Below, piece by piece: positions 13,337 through 15,456 of a DNA stretch of 15,456 nucleotides; the stretch's first letter is position 1; every line of letters begins with the position of its first letter. The notes under the pieces are model-generated. The model searched no databases. It had not been told where the DNA came from and saw only the letters and a program-made list of their open reading frames with translations. A program made the translations under genes and the position numbers. Location of the stretch: assembly GCA_943324575.2 (NCBI GenBank), contig CALPMD020000006.1, positions 1-15,456 of the forward strand, in the 5' to 3' direction. Origin of the DNA: Akkermansia muciniphila (lineage in GTDB: Bacteria > Verrucomicrobiota > Verrucomicrobiia > Verrucomicrobiales > Akkermansiaceae).

Positions 13337-15456
13337 TCAGGCCATGTGGATGGTCGCCTTGCCGACGAATTTCGCGTCCGGCATTGCCGGATTCGGGTTC
13401 TTGACGCGTGCCAGATAACTGGTGCGCGGCCGGGTGCCGATGTAATTGAGAAGATCGTAATTACGGTCGATGCGCTTGCTGCGGCCGAGTGCAGATTTCT
13501 CTTCGTCGAGAAGATTGCCAAAGGTGATGGCACCTGCGGGGCAAGCGTCTTGGCAAGCCGTCTTGACCGAGTCCACTGGGATGCGGAGGGTGTTGATGTT
13601 GACCTGCATTTCGGTGGATGCCTTGCCAGCGACCAGCGCTTCTTGATTTTGACCCTGTTTCTGACGAATCACCGAATCCTTGAGGCGCTGCACACAGTAA
13701 GTGCACTTCTCCATCACCCCGCGCATGCGGACGGTGACGTTTGGATTCTTCTGAAGATGCGTAGATTCCCCCACTTGCTTCTCGCCTAACGGACCTTTGT
13801 ATAGGTTATGGGCAATCAGTGGGTTGCGCTTGTTATAGTCGAAGTAATTGAAACGGCGCGCCTTGTATGGGCAGTTGTTGGCACAATAGCGGGTACCAAT
13901 GCAGCGATTGTATGCCATCGCATTGAGGCCGTCTTCGGTGTGGATGGTCGCATTGACCGGGCAAACGGTCTCGCAGGGCGCGGACTCGCAATGCACACAG
14001 GCCACCGGTTGAGGAATCATCTCCGGATTGCCATCGTCAAAGGTATTATCTTTTTGCGCAGCGAAGTAGCGATCCATGCGGATCCAATGCATTTCGCGGC
14101 CCATGGCGACCTGTCTCTTGCCAACGATCGGAATGTTATTTTCGGATTGGCAGGCGACGAGGCATGAATTGCAACCCATGCAGGAGGAAAGATCGATCGA
14201 CATCCCCCACTGGTGAAGTGGGTCGTTGATGAGTGGCTGGGCCTTGCCGCCCTTGTCGGGATTGAATGTCGAAGAGCCTTCCGACTTGTAGAGCGAAACG
14301 TTAGGCGGCGCGTGGGAATCATTGCCTTGCTTCGGCACGTTCGCGAGCTGGGCGGCGAACGAACCTTTTTCCTCGTCCCCAAGCGTCGAGATCTCGCGGG
14401 CTAGGGCGCGGCCATACATCGCGTGGTGCTCCTGGGTAAGAGCGACCGAGTAGCGGAGACTCGTCGGTGTCACCTTCGCGCCGGTGGCAAAGTAGGCCGT
14501 GGCTGCGGTGCGCAGCGGATAGGCGTTGAAGCCGCGGTTCACTCCGACGAGGCCGACATGGGACGCGTTTTTCGGGCCGCGTGCGAGTTCATCGTGCTCG
14601 TCGAAGCCTTGGCCGTAACCGAGCGGGATTACGATGGTGTTTTCGGCTTGGCCGAAGGAAACGAGAACCGGGATATCCAGCGTCTGGCCGTTGACCGCTA
14701 AGCGAATCATCGGCGACGTACGGTTTTGGGCCTCGTCGTCAGGAGAACGCGATGCGAAGTCCGTTTCGAGCTGAATAATTTGGTCGTAAATCCCCAGCTC
14801 CTTGGCGGTGCTAGGGGCGACAAGTGCGACGTTGTCCCAAGTGAGCTTGGAGATCGGATCCGGTGCTTCTTGCAGCCAGCCATTGTCAATCCAGCGGCCG
14901 TCGAAAATCGACGAGTCGGTGGCGAAAATCACTTCGAGTGAATCCTTGGTCGGTGGGGTCGCTACGATCGGCGCAGACAGGTCGCCGCGCAGCTTCGGAT
15001 TCACAATCGGATAGGAAGAACCGGCGAGGAAACCATCGCGAAGCAGCTTTTTCCAAGGACTGTCCCCTGCCCCGCCGACAGCGGAGAAGGTCGTGCGAAC
15101 AGCCGTGTAGGCGGGAGAAGCCGCGCCCTTTTCACCTTCGCCATTCAATAGCTTGCCGTCGTTAGAAAGCAGGGCGAGGAGCAGCTCCAACTCGGAAACG
15201 CAATCCTTGTAGAGCGGCAGAATCATCGGCTGCACCACCGTGTAGGTGCCGCTTGAGCTGCTGGCATCCGACCAGGATTCCAAGTAGTGGGCGGCAGGCA
15301 GGTGCCATGTCGAAGCATGTGCCGTCGCATCCGTGCGGATACCCAGGTGAATGCTGGTCTTCAGTTTGGCAAAGGAGTCGGCAAACTTGAGGTCGGCCGG
15401 CGCATCATAGATCGGATTAGAAGGCGTGAGAACGACGAGTGTATCGACCGCCTTCG
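13337..15456 (-). CDS. actB: Alternative complex III subunit ActB, C-terminal 705 residues (start beyond right edge)
   Basis: ActB carries the iron-sulfur clusters of ACIII. The frame stays open from its TGA at 13337 to the right edge; the stretch before the internal Met at 15283 is clearly coding ([35 protein letters not shown]), so that Met is not the start. The first part resembles the C-terminal portion of the molybdopterin-enzyme-like domain, which in ActB has lost its cofactor. The ferredoxin-like part has 15 Cys in four groups: [11 protein letters not shown] (around 14182-14150), [14 protein letters not shown] (around 13999), [12 protein letters not shown] with only three Cys (around 13903-13871), and CTYC with a later CQDACP (13705 to about 13541). 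This fits three [4Fe-4S] and one [3Fe-4S], as known for ActB. The missing N-terminus is probably Tat- or lipid-targeted. Confidence 0.95.
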   Translation of the reverse strand, partial: KAVDTLVVLTPSNPIYDAPADLKFADSFAKLKTSIHLGIRTDATAHASTWHLPAAHYLESWSDASSSSGTYTVVQPMILPLYKDCVSELELLLALLSNDGKLLNGEGEKGAASPAYTAVRTTFSAVGGAGDSPWKKLLRDGFLAGSSYPIVNPKLRGDLSAPIVATPPTKDSLEVIFATDSSIFDGRWIDNGWLQEAPDPISKLTWDNVALVAPSTAKELGIYDQIIQLETDFASRSPDDEAQNRTSPMIRLAVNGQTLDIPVLVSFGQAENTIVIPLGYGQGFDEHDELARGPKNASHVGLVGVNRGFNAYPLRTAATAYFATGAKVTPTSLRYSVALTQEHHAMYGRALAREISTLGDEEKGSFAAQLANVPKQGNDSHAPPNVSLYKSEGSSTFNPDKGGKAQPLINDPLHQWGMSIDLSSCMGCNSCLVACQSENNIPIVGKRQVAMGREMHWIRMDRYFAAQKDNTFDDGNPEMIPQPVACVHCESAPCETVCPVNATIHTEDGLNAMAYNRCIGTRYCANNCPYKARRFNYFDYNKRNPLIAHNLYKGPLGEKQVGESTHLQKNPNVTVRMRGVMEKCTYCVQRLKDSVIRQKQGQNQEALVAGKASTEMQVNINTLRIPVDSVKTACQDACPAGAITFGNLLDEEKSALGRSKRIDRNYDLLNYIGTRPRTSYLARVKNPNPAMPDAKFVGKATIHMA

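Larger units (their letters stand above)
109..15456 (-). other. Respiratory super-operon: act genes, cbb3-like cassette and aa3 oxidase
   Basis: Fifteen genes (actB to coxB) run in one direction with gaps of about 10 to 67 bases and no hairpin followed by a T-run that I can see between them, so a single transcript is likely. Its promoter would lie beyond the right edge, upstream of actA. Linkage of act genes to a cytochrome c oxidase is well known and matches the physical ACIII-oxidase supercomplexes described in Bacteroidota. The insertion of a four-gene cbb3-like cassette between the two is the distinctive feature here. Confidence 0.75.

Noticed and set aside
13337..15283. A complete 648-residue ActB beginning at Met 15283
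   Set aside because: The frame continues upstream to the window edge with ActB-like sequence, so the Met is internal and the gene is partial.

Overview
The window is a single, densely packed block of genes, all on the minus strand. Gaps between genes are only about 8 to 70 bases, and there is no RNA gene, mobile element, CRISPR array, visible terminator or gene-free stretch above 300 bases. Transcription runs from the right edge (15456) to the left edge (1). The content is an aerobic respiratory super-operon: alternative complex III (ACIII, act genes), then a cbb3-oxidase-like cassette, then an aa3-type cytochrome c oxidase. The gene set, the style of the monoheme cytochromes (W..G..I.L.G.QGP signatures), the large subunit III and the moderately high GC suggest a member of the Planctomycetota/Verrucomicrobiota group, most likely Verrucomicrobiota. 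This is inference from gene style; no rRNA or marker gene is present.

Layout in transcription order: actB (iron-sulfur C-terminal part; its start lies beyond 15456), actC (13301-11826), actD (11794-11237), actE (11189-10539), actF (10517-9207); then membrane-anchored monoheme cytochrome c no. 1 (9189-8434), a CcoN-like membrane protein (8409-6904), a CcoO-like monoheme cytochrome (6876-6166), membrane-anchored monoheme cytochrome c no. 2 (6141-5377); then coxA subunit I (5342-3471), coxC subunit III with a very large insertion (3403-1790), a subunit IV (1741-1400), two small membrane proteins (1371-1171 and 1160-939), coxB subunit II with a complete CuA site (903-109), and the first 33 codons of a DUF3820-like gene (100 to the left edge). 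actA, which normally precedes actB, should lie just outside the right edge.

How the genes could work together: ACIII oxidises quinol at the membrane (ActC, possibly ActF) and passes electrons through the iron-sulfur clusters of ActB and the hemes of ActA and ActE to acceptors on the periplasmic side. CoxB has CuA but no fused cytochrome c domain, so a separate cytochrome must bridge the two enzymes. Four c-type heme motifs are encoded between actD and coxA (ActE, cytochrome 1, CcoO-like, cytochrome 2). CoxA reduces oxygen and has all its metal ligands.

The most interesting element is the cassette in the middle. Its CcoN-like protein aligns clearly with cbb3 oxidase subunit I, but the CuB histidines, the cross-linked tyrosine, the heme b3 ligand and one of the two low-spin heme ligands are all replaced; only the helix-II histidine remains. 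It cannot be an ordinary oxidase or NO reductase. I propose that it is a scaffold holding three monoheme cytochromes between ACIII and the aa3 oxidase. Secondary oddities are a roughly 340-residue, probably periplasmic, insertion in CoxC, the apparent loss of the K-channel lysine in CoxA, and the absence of Shine-Dalgarno sequences in front of essentially every gene.
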